From Trueperaceae bacterium (GTDB lineage Bacteria; Deinococcota; Deinococci; Deinococcales; Trueperaceae): a stretch of DNA of 9,953 nucleotides. A program made the translations under genes and the position numbers. Shown piece by piece: positions 1 to 6,289 of this stretch. How positions within the stretch are numbered: position 1 is the first letter of the stretch; each line of letters begins with the position of its first letter. The notes under the pieces were generated by a model that saw nothing but the letters and a program-made list of their open reading frames with translations, did not search any database and was not told the origin of the DNA. Where the stretch lies: assembly GCA_007130355.1 (NCBI GenBank), contig SLSQ01000139.1, forward strand, positions 1 through 9,953, in the 5' to 3' direction.

Positions 1-379
1 AGACGTCCTGGAACCCGGCGAGCACGAGGGCGACCGCCACGAACCCGGTCCCGGCCGCGAAGGCGAGGTTGAGCGGGGACGGAGCTCCGTCCAGGATCAG
101 GCTGACGACCCGCACGGTCGCGACGACCGAAAAGGCGACCGCCGCGAGGCGGATCCAGCCGCGGGAACGGGGGCGGGTCGGGATCGCCCACAGCATCGCC
201 CCGCCGAGCGCGGTGAAGAGGCCGCCGAAGGTGGCGCGGACCTCGGTCAGGCCGCGCGGCTCGACGATCTCGAGTCCGACCCAACGGACCGCCAGCCACG
301 GGTTCAGCAGCGCGAGCAGGCCGAACGCGATCAGCATCGCGGCGGCGACGGTGGCGAGGGTGGTGCGGACGCTCTTCAT
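1..379 (-). CDS. DUF4345-like small membrane protein (partial, C-terminus beyond left edge)
   Basis: The minus-strand frame opens with ATG at 379-377 and stays open for 126 codons to the window edge, so the stop is not seen. The translation begins MKSVRTTLATVAAAML and shows about four hydrophobic segments. It contains E-V-R-A-T-F-G-G-L near residue 46 and an S-L-I-L-D-G-A-P-S segment near residue 94. Both resemble the conserved 'ExRAxYGG' and 'SxxxDGxPS' blocks of the DUF4345 family, whose members are four-helix membrane proteins of roughly 120-140 residues with no known activity. The ATG overlaps the proB stop as ATGA, so the gene is very probably co-transcribed and translationally coupled with proB. 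No link to proline metabolism is known; the pairing may be only positional. The family call is from remembered motifs and is moderately secure; a generic small integral membrane protein is the fallback. Confidence 0.62.
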   Translation of the reverse strand, partial: MKSVRTTLATVAAAMLIAFGLLALLNPWLAVRWVGLEIVEPRGLTEVRATFGGLFTALGGAMLWAIPTRPRSRGWIRLAAVAFSVVATVRVVSLILDGAPSPLNLAFAAGTGFVAVALVLAGFQDV

Positions 380-1557
380 CGATCCTCCCGTGCGGGTTCG
401 GGCGCGACCGGATCGGCCGCCTCGACGCCGGTGCGCGCCGGCGCGTCGATCAGCGCCAGGTCGTCCCGGTGGACGACCTCGTCGTAGTCCTTCGTGCCCA
501 GGACCGAAGCGATCTCGCGCGTGTGCCGGCCGGCGATGGCGACGACGCCGTCCCGATCGTAGTTGACCAGCCCGCGGGCCACCACCGTCCCGTCGGGAGC
601 GACCAGGTCGACGGCGTCGCCGAAGCGGAAGGTCCCGTCGCAGCCGGTGACGCCGCTGGGGAGCAGGCTCCGTCCACTCCGCAGCGCCCGCACGGCGCCG
701 TCGTCGATGCGGACGCGGCCGACCCCGTGCTGCTGGGCGAGCCAGGCCTCGCGCGCCGGCCGGGTCCGGCCGGCCGCGATCCGCGTACCGATCCGCTCCC
801 CGCGGGCGATCGCTTCGAGCGCCGCCCCACCGCCCCCGACGATCCACGTCTCGATGCCGGCGTCGTGCGCGATGCGGGCGGCGTGCAGCTTGGTGGCCAT
901 GCCGCCGGTGCCCCGCGCGCTGCCTCGGCCGCCGGCGACCTCCGCTCCGAGGACGCCGGGGTCCGCGACCTCCGCGAGGCGCTTCGCGTCGGGCGACCTC
1001 CGTGGATCGGCGTCGTAGAGACCGTCGACGTCGGTGAGCAGGATCAGCGCCTCCGCCTCGGCCAAGGTCGCCACCCAAGCCGACAGCGTGTCGTTGTCGC
1101 CGAGTCGGAGTTCCGCCGTCGCGACGCTGTCGTTCTCGTTCACCACCGGGACGGCGCCCGCCTCGAGGCTGGCGCGGAGCGCGTTCTTGGCGTTCACGTA
1201 CCGCTCGCGTTCGTGCACGTCCCCCGCCGACAGCAGCAGCTGCGCGACCGGGCGGGGCGCCAGGGCACGCGCCCACTCGAGCATCAGGAGGCCCTGCCCG
1301 ACGGCGGCGGCGGCCTGCTTCTGCGGCAACGTGAGCGGAAGCCGCAGGCCGAGCCGCTCGCGCCCGGCGGCGCCGGCGCCGGAGCTGACGAGCACCGGCG
1401 TCCGTCCGGTCGCCTCCTCGAGCGCCAGCAGGCCGCGGGCGATCGCCCAGAGCCGGGGCGGATGGATGCGCCCGTCCTCGTCGGTGAGGCTGCTCGATCC
1501 GACCTTGACGACGACGCGCCGCCAGGCGGGGGCCGAGGCTCGTGCGCCGTCTCCCAT
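376..1557 (-). CDS. proB: Glutamate 5-kinase (ATP:L-glutamate 5-phosphotransferase), proline biosynthesis
   Basis: This cytoplasmic enzyme phosphorylates the gamma-carboxyl of glutamate using ATP, the first and usually proline-inhibited step of proline synthesis. The 393-residue product has the amino-acid-kinase fold first: VVKVGSSSL (K18), VSSGAGAAG near 57-65, VNENDSV at 139-145, GDNDTLSA at 153-160, LLTDVDGLYD at 173-182, and GTGGMATKL with K223. A C-terminal PUA domain follows at about 285-375, as in full-length bacterial ProB. The length is slightly above the usual ~367 because of about 11 extra N-terminal residues and a polar tail. The frame is open far upstream, but the ATG at 1557-1555 is the only start close to the conserved core. 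No Shine-Dalgarno sequence precedes it and a -10-like TACCAT lies six bases upstream, so the mRNA may be leaderless. proA is not adjacent in the visible window; the next gene is the DUF4345-like protein. Confidence 0.96.
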   Translation of the reverse strand: MGDGARASAPAWRRVVVKVGSSSLTDEDGRIHPPRLWAIARGLLALEEATGRTPVLVSSGAGAAGRERLGLRLPLTLPQKQAAAAVGQGLLMLEWARALAPRPVAQLLLSAGDVHERERYVNAKNALRASLEAGAVPVVNENDSVATAELRLGDNDTLSAWVATLAEAEALILLTDVDGLYDADPRRSPDAKRLAEVADPGVLGAEVAGGRGSARGTGGMATKLHAARIAHDAGIETWIVGGGGAALEAIARGERIGTRIAAGRTRPAREAWLAQQHGVGRVRIDDGAVRALRSGRSLLPSGVTGCDGTFRFGDAVDLVAPDGTVVARGLVNYDRDGVVAIAGRHTREIASVLGTKDYDEVVHRDDLALIDAPARTGVEAADPVAPEPAREDR

Positions 1558-1563
1558 GCGCGG

Positions 1564-1569
1564 ATGGTA
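1564..1569 (-). promoter_or_regulatory. Candidate -10 element for a leaderless proB transcript
   Basis: Read on the minus strand, TACCAT (fits TANNNT) is followed by six bases and then the proB ATG at 1557. That spacing would put the transcription start on or beside the A of the start codon. There is no Shine-Dalgarno sequence, which fits a leaderless message. No convincing -35 hexamer is visible. This is an inference from spacing and a short degenerate motif. Confidence 0.4.
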
Positions 1570-1602
1570 CCAACCGAACGCCGACCGGCGGCCTCGGGCG
1601 CG

Positions 1603-1611
1603 TGCTAGACT
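1603..1611 (+). promoter_or_regulatory. Candidate extended -10 promoter for asd
   Basis: TGCTAGACT matches the extended -10 pattern TGN-TANNNT. It would start transcription near 1618-1619 and give a leader of about 36 bases ending in a strong ribosome-binding site (GGAGGAGG at 1642-1649). The -35 region is weak, as expected when an extended -10 is present. It sits back to back with the proB -10, with about 36 bases between the two. Confidence 0.45.
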
Positions 1612-1654
1612 CCGGACTTCGTTCCGGCCCGGCCGGGACGCGGAGGAGGTCACC

Positions 1655-2659
1655 GTGCGGATCGCCGTCGTGGGCGCCACCGGCGCCGTTGGAGAGGAAC
1701 TGCTCGCGCTGCTCGCCGACCGGGACGTCCCGGCGGAGCGCGTCCGAGCGTTCGCCTCGGCCCGCTCCGCCGGGCGCTCGATCCCGTACGCCGGTCGCGC
1801 GCTCGAGGTCGCGCCCCTTCCGGAGGGCGGGGACCTCGGCGCCGAGCTGGTGTTCTCCTCCGCCGGCGGCACCGTGGCACGGCGGGAGGCCCGCCGCTGG
1901 GTCGCGCACGGCAGCGTGGTGATCGACAACACCAGCGCCTGGCGGATGGATCCGGACGTGCCGCTGGTGATCCCCGAAGTGAACGGCGAAGCGGCCGACC
2001 GGCACGACGGCGTGGTGGCGAACCCGAACTGCTCGACGATCCTCGCCTTGATGGCGTTGGCGCCGCTCCATCGCGCCTGGGGGCTCGAACGGATCACGGT
2101 GGCGACCTACCAAGCGGTCTCGGGCGCGGGCGCCAAGGGGGTCGCCGAACTGACCCGCATGACGCGCGCCGCCCTCGACGGCACGCCGGCCGAACCGGAG
2201 GCGTTCGCCGAGAACGTGGCGTTCAACCTGTTCAGCCACGACAGTCCGGTCGGCGACGACGGCTACAACGTCGAGGAGCGCAAGCTCGCCGACGAGTCAC
2301 GGAAGATCCTCGACCTGCCGGAGCTGGCCGTGAGCGCGACCTGCGTGCGGGTGCCCGTCTACCGGGCGCACGCCGAGGCGATCCACGCCGCGTTCCGCGA
2401 GCCGGCCGATCCGGACGAGGCGCGTCGGCTGCTCGAGGGCGCACCCGGGGTGCGGGTGGTCGACGACCGCGCCGCCGGTCGCTTCCCGACGCCGATGGCG
2501 GCCAGCGGTCGGGACGAGGTGCTGGTCGGTCGCATCCGGGCCGACCTGGCCCGTCCGGGCGGCCTCGCCCTGTTCCTGGCCGGCGATCAGATCCGCAAGG
2601 GCGCCGCGCTGAACGCGGTGCAGATCGCCGAACGGCTGGCGCCCGGACTCGGGTCCTGA
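1655..2659 (+). CDS. asd: Aspartate-semialdehyde dehydrogenase
   Basis: This enzyme reduces aspartyl-4-phosphate with NADPH to aspartate-4-semialdehyde, the branch point to lysine/diaminopimelate, threonine and methionine. The 334-residue product is of normal family length. It begins with the nucleotide-binding loop GATGAVGEE (residues 7-15) and continues with SSAGG, the VIDNTSAWRM block, and NPNCSTI carrying the catalytic cysteine C126. It then has YQAVSGAGAKG and finally CVRVPVYRAHAE with the substrate/acid-base histidine H239. The frame is open well upstream, but GTG at 1655 is chosen because it starts exactly at the conserved Rossmann strand and lies five bases after GGAGGAGG. The gene diverges from proB and converges on the YdcF-like gene, with a gap of only 16 bases to that gene's stop. 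It looks monocistronic in this window; lysC and dapA are not adjacent. Confidence 0.97.
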   Translation: MRIAVVGATGAVGEELLALLADRDVPAERVRAFASARSAGRSIPYAGRALEVAPLPEGGDLGAELVFSSAGGTVARREARRWVAHGSVVIDNTSAWRMDPDVPLVIPEVNGEAADRHDGVVANPNCSTILALMALAPLHRAWGLERITVATYQAVSGAGAKGVAELTRMTRAALDGTPAEPEAFAENVAFNLFSHDSPVGDDGYNVEERKLADESRKILDLPELAVSATCVRVPVYRAHAEAIHAAFREPADPDEARRLLEGAPGVRVVDDRAAGRFPTPMAASGRDEVLVGRIRADLARPGGLALFLAGDQIRKGAALNAVQIAERLAPGLGS

Positions 2660-2675
2660 CCCGGGCCGGGCGCCG

Positions 2676-3467
2676 CTACGGCGTGCCCAGCGACCACGCC
2701 GACGGGTCGATGCGGCCGAGCCGCTGGTAGATCACGATCGCGCCCCACTCGCGCACGACCCGGTCGAGGTCGGCCAGCCGCCGCGCCGGCGAAGCCTGGG
2801 CGGAGAAGCCGATCGTCGCGCCCGCCGACATCGGATCGACCGGGTACGGCACGGTGGTCCAGCCGAGCGTGCGGAAGGTCGCCCAGGCGCGCGGCATGTG
2901 CCAGGCGCTGGTGACGAGGACCCAGGTCTCGTCCGGTCCGGGGCGGAGCCGTTCGAGCGACCGGAGCGCGTCGTCGTAGGTGCTGGCCGCGCCCGGCAGG
3001 ACCTCGATCCGCCGCCCCTGGTACTCGGGACCGAAGATCAGGCTGGTCGCGAGCGGGTCGGGCCGGAAGTCGGCCGCGAGCGCTTCGGCGGTGACGCCGG
3101 TGAACACCAGCGTCGCGTCCGGCCAGCGTCGTGCCGCGGCTCCGGCGGCGAGCATCCGTTCGCCCGAGGCGCTCAACGCCAGCTGCGACCGTTCGGCGCT
3201 GGCGCGCCAGTCGACCGATCCCCCCAGGATCAGCACGCCGTCGACCCGGTCCGGAAGCGGATCGGGCGCGAGGTGGCGCCGTTCGAGCGGCTCGGCCAGC
3301 CACGCCTCGAGCGGCAGTACGACCACCGCGGCCCAGGCGACGAGCACCGTCCCGAGCAGCAGACGCGCGAGCGCCCCACCGCCGAAGGCCGACGACGCCC
3401 ACGCCGCCGCGAGCGCCAGCATCAGGATGCCGCTCGGTTGCAGGAACCACCACGCCGCCTCGCTCAA
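2676..3467 (-). CDS. YdcF/ElyC/SanA family (DUF218) membrane-anchored protein
   Basis: The 263-residue product has two N-terminal hydrophobic segments (about residues 12-29 and 34-54) followed by a DUF218 domain from about 75 to 240. The domain shows DGVLILGG at 76-83, an A-S-T-Y-D-D block at 161-166, and TSAWHMPRA at 186-194 with the family histidine H190; YPVDP follows. DUF218 proteins such as ElyC and SanA affect envelope integrity in E. coli, and the biochemical activity is unsettled, so no reaction is assigned. The start is TTG at 3467-3465: GGGAGG lies about six bases upstream on the minus strand, and the N-terminal helix begins immediately. The gene converges on asd (16-base gap) and diverges from degV (101-base gap). 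Its upstream region shares the GTATAC palindrome with the degV promoter. An alternative name would be simply 'YdcF family protein'. Confidence 0.88.
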   Translation of the reverse strand: MSEAAWWFLQPSGILMLALAAAWASSAFGGGALARLLLGTVLVAWAAVVVLPLEAWLAEPLERRHLAPDPLPDRVDGVLILGGSVDWRASAERSQLALSASGERMLAAGAAARRWPDATLVFTGVTAEALAADFRPDPLATSLIFGPEYQGRRIEVLPGAASTYDDALRSLERLRPGPDETWVLVTSAWHMPRAWATFRTLGWTTVPYPVDPMSAGATIGFSAQASPARRLADLDRVVREWGAIVIYQRLGRIDPSAWSLGTP

Positions 3468-3480
3468 GACCGCCCTCCCG

Positions 3481-3486
3481 TATACT
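3481..3486 (+). promoter_or_regulatory. Candidate -10 box for degV
   Basis: TATACT is one base from the consensus TATAAT and stands out in very GC-rich sequence. It would start transcription near 3493 and give a leader of about 75 bases before the degV ATG. No good -35 is seen 16-18 bases upstream, where the sequence is inside the start of the divergent YdcF-like gene. The adjoining GTATAC (3480-3485) is self-complementary, so it lies in both divergent upstream regions. Confidence 0.45.
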
Positions 3487-3517
3487 CACGGAGATACCAC
3501 GCTCGCCCGATCACCGT

Positions 3518-3555
3518 GTCCGCACCCCTGCGGACCGCACGCGGACCCGACCGCG
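3518..3555 (+). promoter_or_regulatory. Two tandem small hairpins in the degV leader
   Basis: GTCCGC at 3518-3523 pairs exactly with GCGGAC at 3530-3535 (six-base loop). CGCGG at 3540-3544 pairs exactly with CCGCG at 3551-3555 (six-base loop). The second hairpin ends two bases before the AAGGGAG ribosome-binding site at 3558-3564. A second GCGGAC copy at 3541-3546 offers an alternative partner for the first arm. The pairings are directly visible; any regulatory role is inferred, and short GC stems arise easily in such DNA. Confidence 0.3.
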
Positions 3556-3568
3556 CGAAGGGAGTCCC

Positions 3569-4441
3569 ATGCCGCTGGCCGTCATCACCGACTCGACCTG
3601 CGACCTGACCGAAGCCCGCCTGAACGAACTGAAGGTGCGTCGCGTCCCGCTCTACGTGCACTTCAAGGGAGAGGTGCACAAGGACTGGGTCGAGATCACG
3701 CCCGACGCCCTGATCCGCGGGATCCAGGAGGGCGCCGAGTTGCCGACCACCAGCCAACCGACGCCCGAGGACTTCGCCTCCGCCTACCGCGACGCGGTCG
3801 CGGACGGCGCCGACCGGATCCTGGTGGTGACGATCTCGGCGGAGCTGTCCGGCACCTACCAGAGCGCGACCCTGGCCGCCAAGGACGCCCCGGTCCCCGT
3901 CGACGTCTTCGACAGCCGCAACGCCAGCCTCGGCGCGGCGTACATGGTGGCGCGGGCCGCGGCGATGCGCGACGCCGGGGCCGACCCGGCCGACGTGCTC
4001 GCCGCGCTCGAGCGTCTGCGCGACCGGGCGTACCTGATCTTCACCGTCGGGACGCTCGAGTTCCTGCAGAAGGGTGGACGGATCGGACGTGCGAGCGCGA
4101 TGCTCGGCGGGCTGCTCAACATCAAGCCGCTGCTGACGCTCGAGAACGGCGCCGTCGCGCCCGCCGGCAAGGCTCGCGGCGCCAAGAAGGCGATCCGGGA
4201 GATCGTGGCGCGCGTGAAGACGTACCGCGAGAAGCACCCGGACGGCGAGCTGGTCCTGTACTTCCTGCACATCCAGGCCGAGGAGGCGGCCGCGCGCCTG
4301 GGCGACGCGATCCGGGCCGAAGGGATCGAGTTCCGCGACGGGGGGTCGCACCCTCTCGGAGCGGTCATCGGCGTCCACGTCGGTCCGGGCGTGCACGGCC
4401 TCTACGCCTTCGCCGACCCGGATCCGGACCTGGGCGGCTGA
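3569..4441 (+). CDS. DegV family fatty-acid-binding protein (FakB-like)
   Basis: DegV proteins bind one fatty acid in a buried tunnel. In Firmicutes the FakB members present it to the kinase FakA, which makes acyl-phosphate for phospholipid synthesis. The 290-residue product has standard family length and motifs: ITDSTCDL at 6-13, PTTSQPTP at 59-66 (S62), TISAELSGTYQSA at 88-100 (S94), FLQKGGRIG in the middle, and an HVGPG motif near the end. The start is ATG at 3569, four bases after AAGGGAG; the upstream open frame is GC-driven. No FakA/DAK-type kinase lies in the window, so whether this one works with a kinase cannot be judged. A hairpin six bases after the stop probably ends the transcript, at least partly. 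The family assignment is very secure; the ligand and partner are not known. Confidence 0.95.
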   Translation: MPLAVITDSTCDLTEARLNELKVRRVPLYVHFKGEVHKDWVEITPDALIRGIQEGAELPTTSQPTPEDFASAYRDAVADGADRILVVTISAELSGTYQSATLAAKDAPVPVDVFDSRNASLGAAYMVARAAAMRDAGADPADVLAALERLRDRAYLIFTVGTLEFLQKGGRIGRASAMLGGLLNIKPLLTLENGAVAPAGKARGAKKAIREIVARVKTYREKHPDGELVLYFLHIQAEEAAARLGDAIRAEGIEFRDGGSHPLGAVIGVHVGPGVHGLYAFADPDPDLGG

Positions 4442-4447
4442 CCGCCC

Positions 4448-4468
4448 GAGCCGCGCCGGACGCGGCTC
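4448..4468 (+). terminator. GC-rich hairpin after degV, candidate terminator without U-tract
   Basis: GAGCCGCG (4448-4455) and CGCGGCTC (4461-4468) form an 8-bp perfect stem with the loop CCGGA, starting six bases after the degV stop. The sequence after it (CGCCCCCATCTG) lacks a run of T, so it is not a classical intrinsic terminator. Position and stem quality suggest transcript-end formation or 3'-end protection; read-through into yifB is possible. Confidence 0.45.
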
Positions 4469-4486
4469 CGCCCCCATCTGCGCCCG

Positions 4487-4536
4487 GCATCGTGCCGTGC
4501 GGTCCGCGCCCCCGCGTGCCCCGTACGGCACGATGC
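4487..4536 (+). promoter_or_regulatory. Long inverted repeat immediately upstream of the yifB start
   Basis: GCATCGTGCCGT at 4487-4498 is the exact reverse complement of ACGGCACGATGC at 4525-4536. Pairing continues inward with a G-U wobble (4499/4524) and three more pairs (4500-4502 with 4521-4523), giving a 16-pair stem and an 18-base loop. The distal arm ends four bases before the yifB GTG at 4541, and no Shine-Dalgarno sequence is seen there. It could be a hairpin covering the translation start, an operator dyad, or a second terminator-like structure; there is no T-run after it. Confidence 0.55.
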
Positions 4537-4540
4537 GTTC

Positions 4541-6079
4541 GTGCTCGCCTTCGTCCCCTCCGCCACGCTGGTCGGCGTCGCCCCGGTGCCCGTCCGGATC
4601 GAGGTGCACGTCGCCCGCGGCCTGCCGAGCCTCACCGTGGTCGGTCTTCCCGCCGCCGCCGTGCGCGAGGCACGGGAGCGGGTGCGGGCCGCGCTCGCCT
4701 CCAGCGGGTGCGCCCTCCCCCGCTCCCGCGTGCTGATCCACCTCGCTCCGGCCGATCTCCGGAAGGACGGAGCCGGACTCGACCTCGGCATCGCCCTGGC
4801 GATCCTGGCCGCGGACGGACGGATCCCGCGCGAGGCGGCGTCGCGCTGGCACGCCTACGGCGAACTGGGTCTCGACGGCACCGTCCGGCCGGCCGCGGGC
4901 GCCTTCGCCGTCGCGCTCGGGGAGGCGGCGGGCGGCCACGGCGCCGATGCGAGCCGGTGGCTGCTCGCGCCGGACGATGCCCGCGCGATCCGAGCGGCGG
5001 GACCTCGCCCGCGGGTCGCACCGGTACGGGACCTGGCGCAGGCGATCCGGATCGTCCGCGGCTTAGAGGAACCCGCGCCGGCGCGGGGCGGGTCGGACCG
5101 ACCGCCCGCCCCCGACGTCCCGCCGCCCGACCTTCGCGACGTGCGCGGCCAACCGCGTGCGGTATGGGCGCTCGAGGTCGCCGCCGCCGGCCGACACGCC
5201 CTGCTCCTGACCGGACCGCCCGGATCCGGAAAGACGATGCTCGCGCGCAGGCTGCCGGGCCTGCTGCCCGACCTCGAGCACGCGCACGCGATCGAGTCGG
5301 CCCGCGTTCGCTCCGCGGCCGACGCCGGCCCGATGCGCCACCTGCCGGAGCGCCCACCGTTCCGCGCCCCCCACGCCCGCATCACGCCGGCCGGTTTGCT
5401 CGGCGGCGGCCGCCCGCCGCGCCCGGGCGAGGTCAGCCTGGCCCACCGCGGGGTGCTCTTCCTGGACGAACTGCCCGAGTTCGCGCGCGACGCCCTCGAG
5501 GGCCTGCGCCAACCGCTCCAGGAGGGACGGATCCGCGTCGACCGCTTCGGCGCGCGGACCGAGTTCCCCGCCGCGTTCCAGCTGATCGCGGCGCGCAACC
5601 CGTGCCCGTGCGGCTGGTACGGCTCCGAACCGCCGCGCTGCCGCTGTCGGCCCGACGCTCGCGCGCGCTACGGCCGCCGCGTGAGCGGTCCGATCCTCGA
5701 CCGGATCGACCTGCACCTGTCGGTCGCGCGGGTCGATCCGGCCGAGTCGGTGGCGGCCCCTTCCGGGGAGCCCTCGGCGCACGTCGCGGCGCGCGTCCTG
5801 GCGGCGCGCCGGATCGCGGCGGCGCGACAGGGAGGTCCGAACGCCACGCTCCGATCGGCTGCGATCGAGCGGTGGGTGCTCGCCGAGCCCGAGGTCCGGG
5901 CGCGACTCGCGGCGACGGCGACCGGCCTGACGGCACGCGGTGCGATGCGGGCCGCACGCGTCGCCCGCACGATCGCCGACCTCGCCGGCCGAGAGGCCGT
6001 GCGTCCGGACGACGTCGACGCCGCGATCGATCTGGTGCGCCTGCCGGCCGAAGCCCCCGCGACCGTCGACGCCGCCTGA
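4541..6079 (+). CDS. YifB/ComM family AAA+ ATPase (Mg-chelatase-like)
   Basis: The 512-residue product has the three-part YifB layout. A Lon-protease-like N-terminal domain spans about 1-170, with VVGLPAAAVREARERV and IHLAPADLRKDGAGLDL. An AAA+ core follows, with Walker A GPPGSGKT at 225-232 and Walker B LFLDE (D309, E310). It also has a Cys cluster CPC...CRC (C355, C357, C367, C369), probably zinc-binding, and RVSGPILDRIDLH. A C-terminal helical Mg-chelatase domain ends the protein. The proteobacterial homologue ComM is a hexameric helicase that promotes branch migration during natural transformation; the role here is inferred only from the family. The start is GTG at 4541 because it begins right at the conserved N-terminus; an ATG at 4533 is out of frame. 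No ribosome-binding site is visible and the start lies beside a strong dyad. A TTA codon (residue 175) falls in the linker before the ATPase. dprA, a frequent neighbour of yifB, is absent. Confidence 0.95.
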   Translation: MLAFVPSATLVGVAPVPVRIEVHVARGLPSLTVVGLPAAAVREARERVRAALASSGCALPRSRVLIHLAPADLRKDGAGLDLGIALAILAADGRIPREAASRWHAYGELGLDGTVRPAAGAFAVALGEAAGGHGADASRWLLAPDDARAIRAAGPRPRVAPVRDLAQAIRIVRGLEEPAPARGGSDRPPAPDVPPPDLRDVRGQPRAVWALEVAAAGRHALLLTGPPGSGKTMLARRLPGLLPDLEHAHAIESARVRSAADAGPMRHLPERPPFRAPHARITPAGLLGGGRPPRPGEVSLAHRGVLFLDELPEFARDALEGLRQPLQEGRIRVDRFGARTEFPAAFQLIAARNPCPCGWYGSEPPRCRCRPDARARYGRRVSGPILDRIDLHLSVARVDPAESVAAPSGEPSAHVAARVLAARRIAAARQGGPNATLRSAAIERWVLAEPEVRARLAATATGLTARGAMRAARVARTIADLAGREAVRPDDVDAAIDLVRLPAEAPATVDAA

Positions 6080-6289
6080 TTCGGACGCGGACGGGCGGCC
6101 ACCGCGCCACGGGCCGCTCCGGACGCGACCTCGGCTCGGAGGAGGGCGTCGCGTCCCTCGCGGGATTCCGGCCGGGGGAACGGGCGGCCGACGGGGGCGC
6201 GGCTGTGATATCTTCACCCACGTCCCATCGCGCGAGAGCACCGGTCGCGGTCCTCGCGTCATCCCCGTGTCACGTAGGAGGAACGAACC
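6080..6289 (+). other. Intergenic region between yifB and ctaC (210 bases)
   Basis: No gene or RNA gene is recognised here. The first part holds a weak dyad, GCGGCC at 6095-6100 and GGCCGC at 6112-6117 with an 11-base loop and no T-run, which could help end the yifB transcript. The second part holds the candidate ctaC promoter at 6206-6214, a leader of about 70 bases and the strong ribosome-binding site TAGGAGGAA at 6275-6283. Confidence 0.5.
6206..6214 (+). promoter_or_regulatory. Candidate extended -10 promoter for the ctaCDE operon
   Basis: TGATATCTT fits TGN-TANNNT and is the most AT-rich stretch in the gap. It would start transcription near 6221, leaving a leader of about 69 bases to the ctaC GTG. 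The -35 region is weak. The assignment is by pattern only. Confidence 0.45.

Noticed and set aside
1034..1654. Possible 207-residue N-terminal extension of asd
   Set aside because: It is antisense to proB and low in complexity; the GTG at 1655 has a strong ribosome-binding site and matches the family N-terminus.
1558..2097. Possible 180-residue N-terminal extension of proB
   Set aside because: It is antisense to asd and Ser/Arg/Ala-rich without domain features; the glutamate kinase core begins shortly after the ATG at 1557.
2650..2663. CGGGTC-CT-GACCCG dyad at the asd stop as a bidirectional terminator for the convergent genes
   Set aside because: The loop would be only two bases and there is no T-run on either strand, so evidence for a terminator is too weak, though a Rho-dependent or collision-based end is possible.
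6095..6117. GCGGCC/GGCCGC dyad as a yifB terminator
   Set aside because: It is only six pairs with an 11-base loop and no T-run; such repeats are common by chance in this composition, so it is mentioned only in the intergenic entry.
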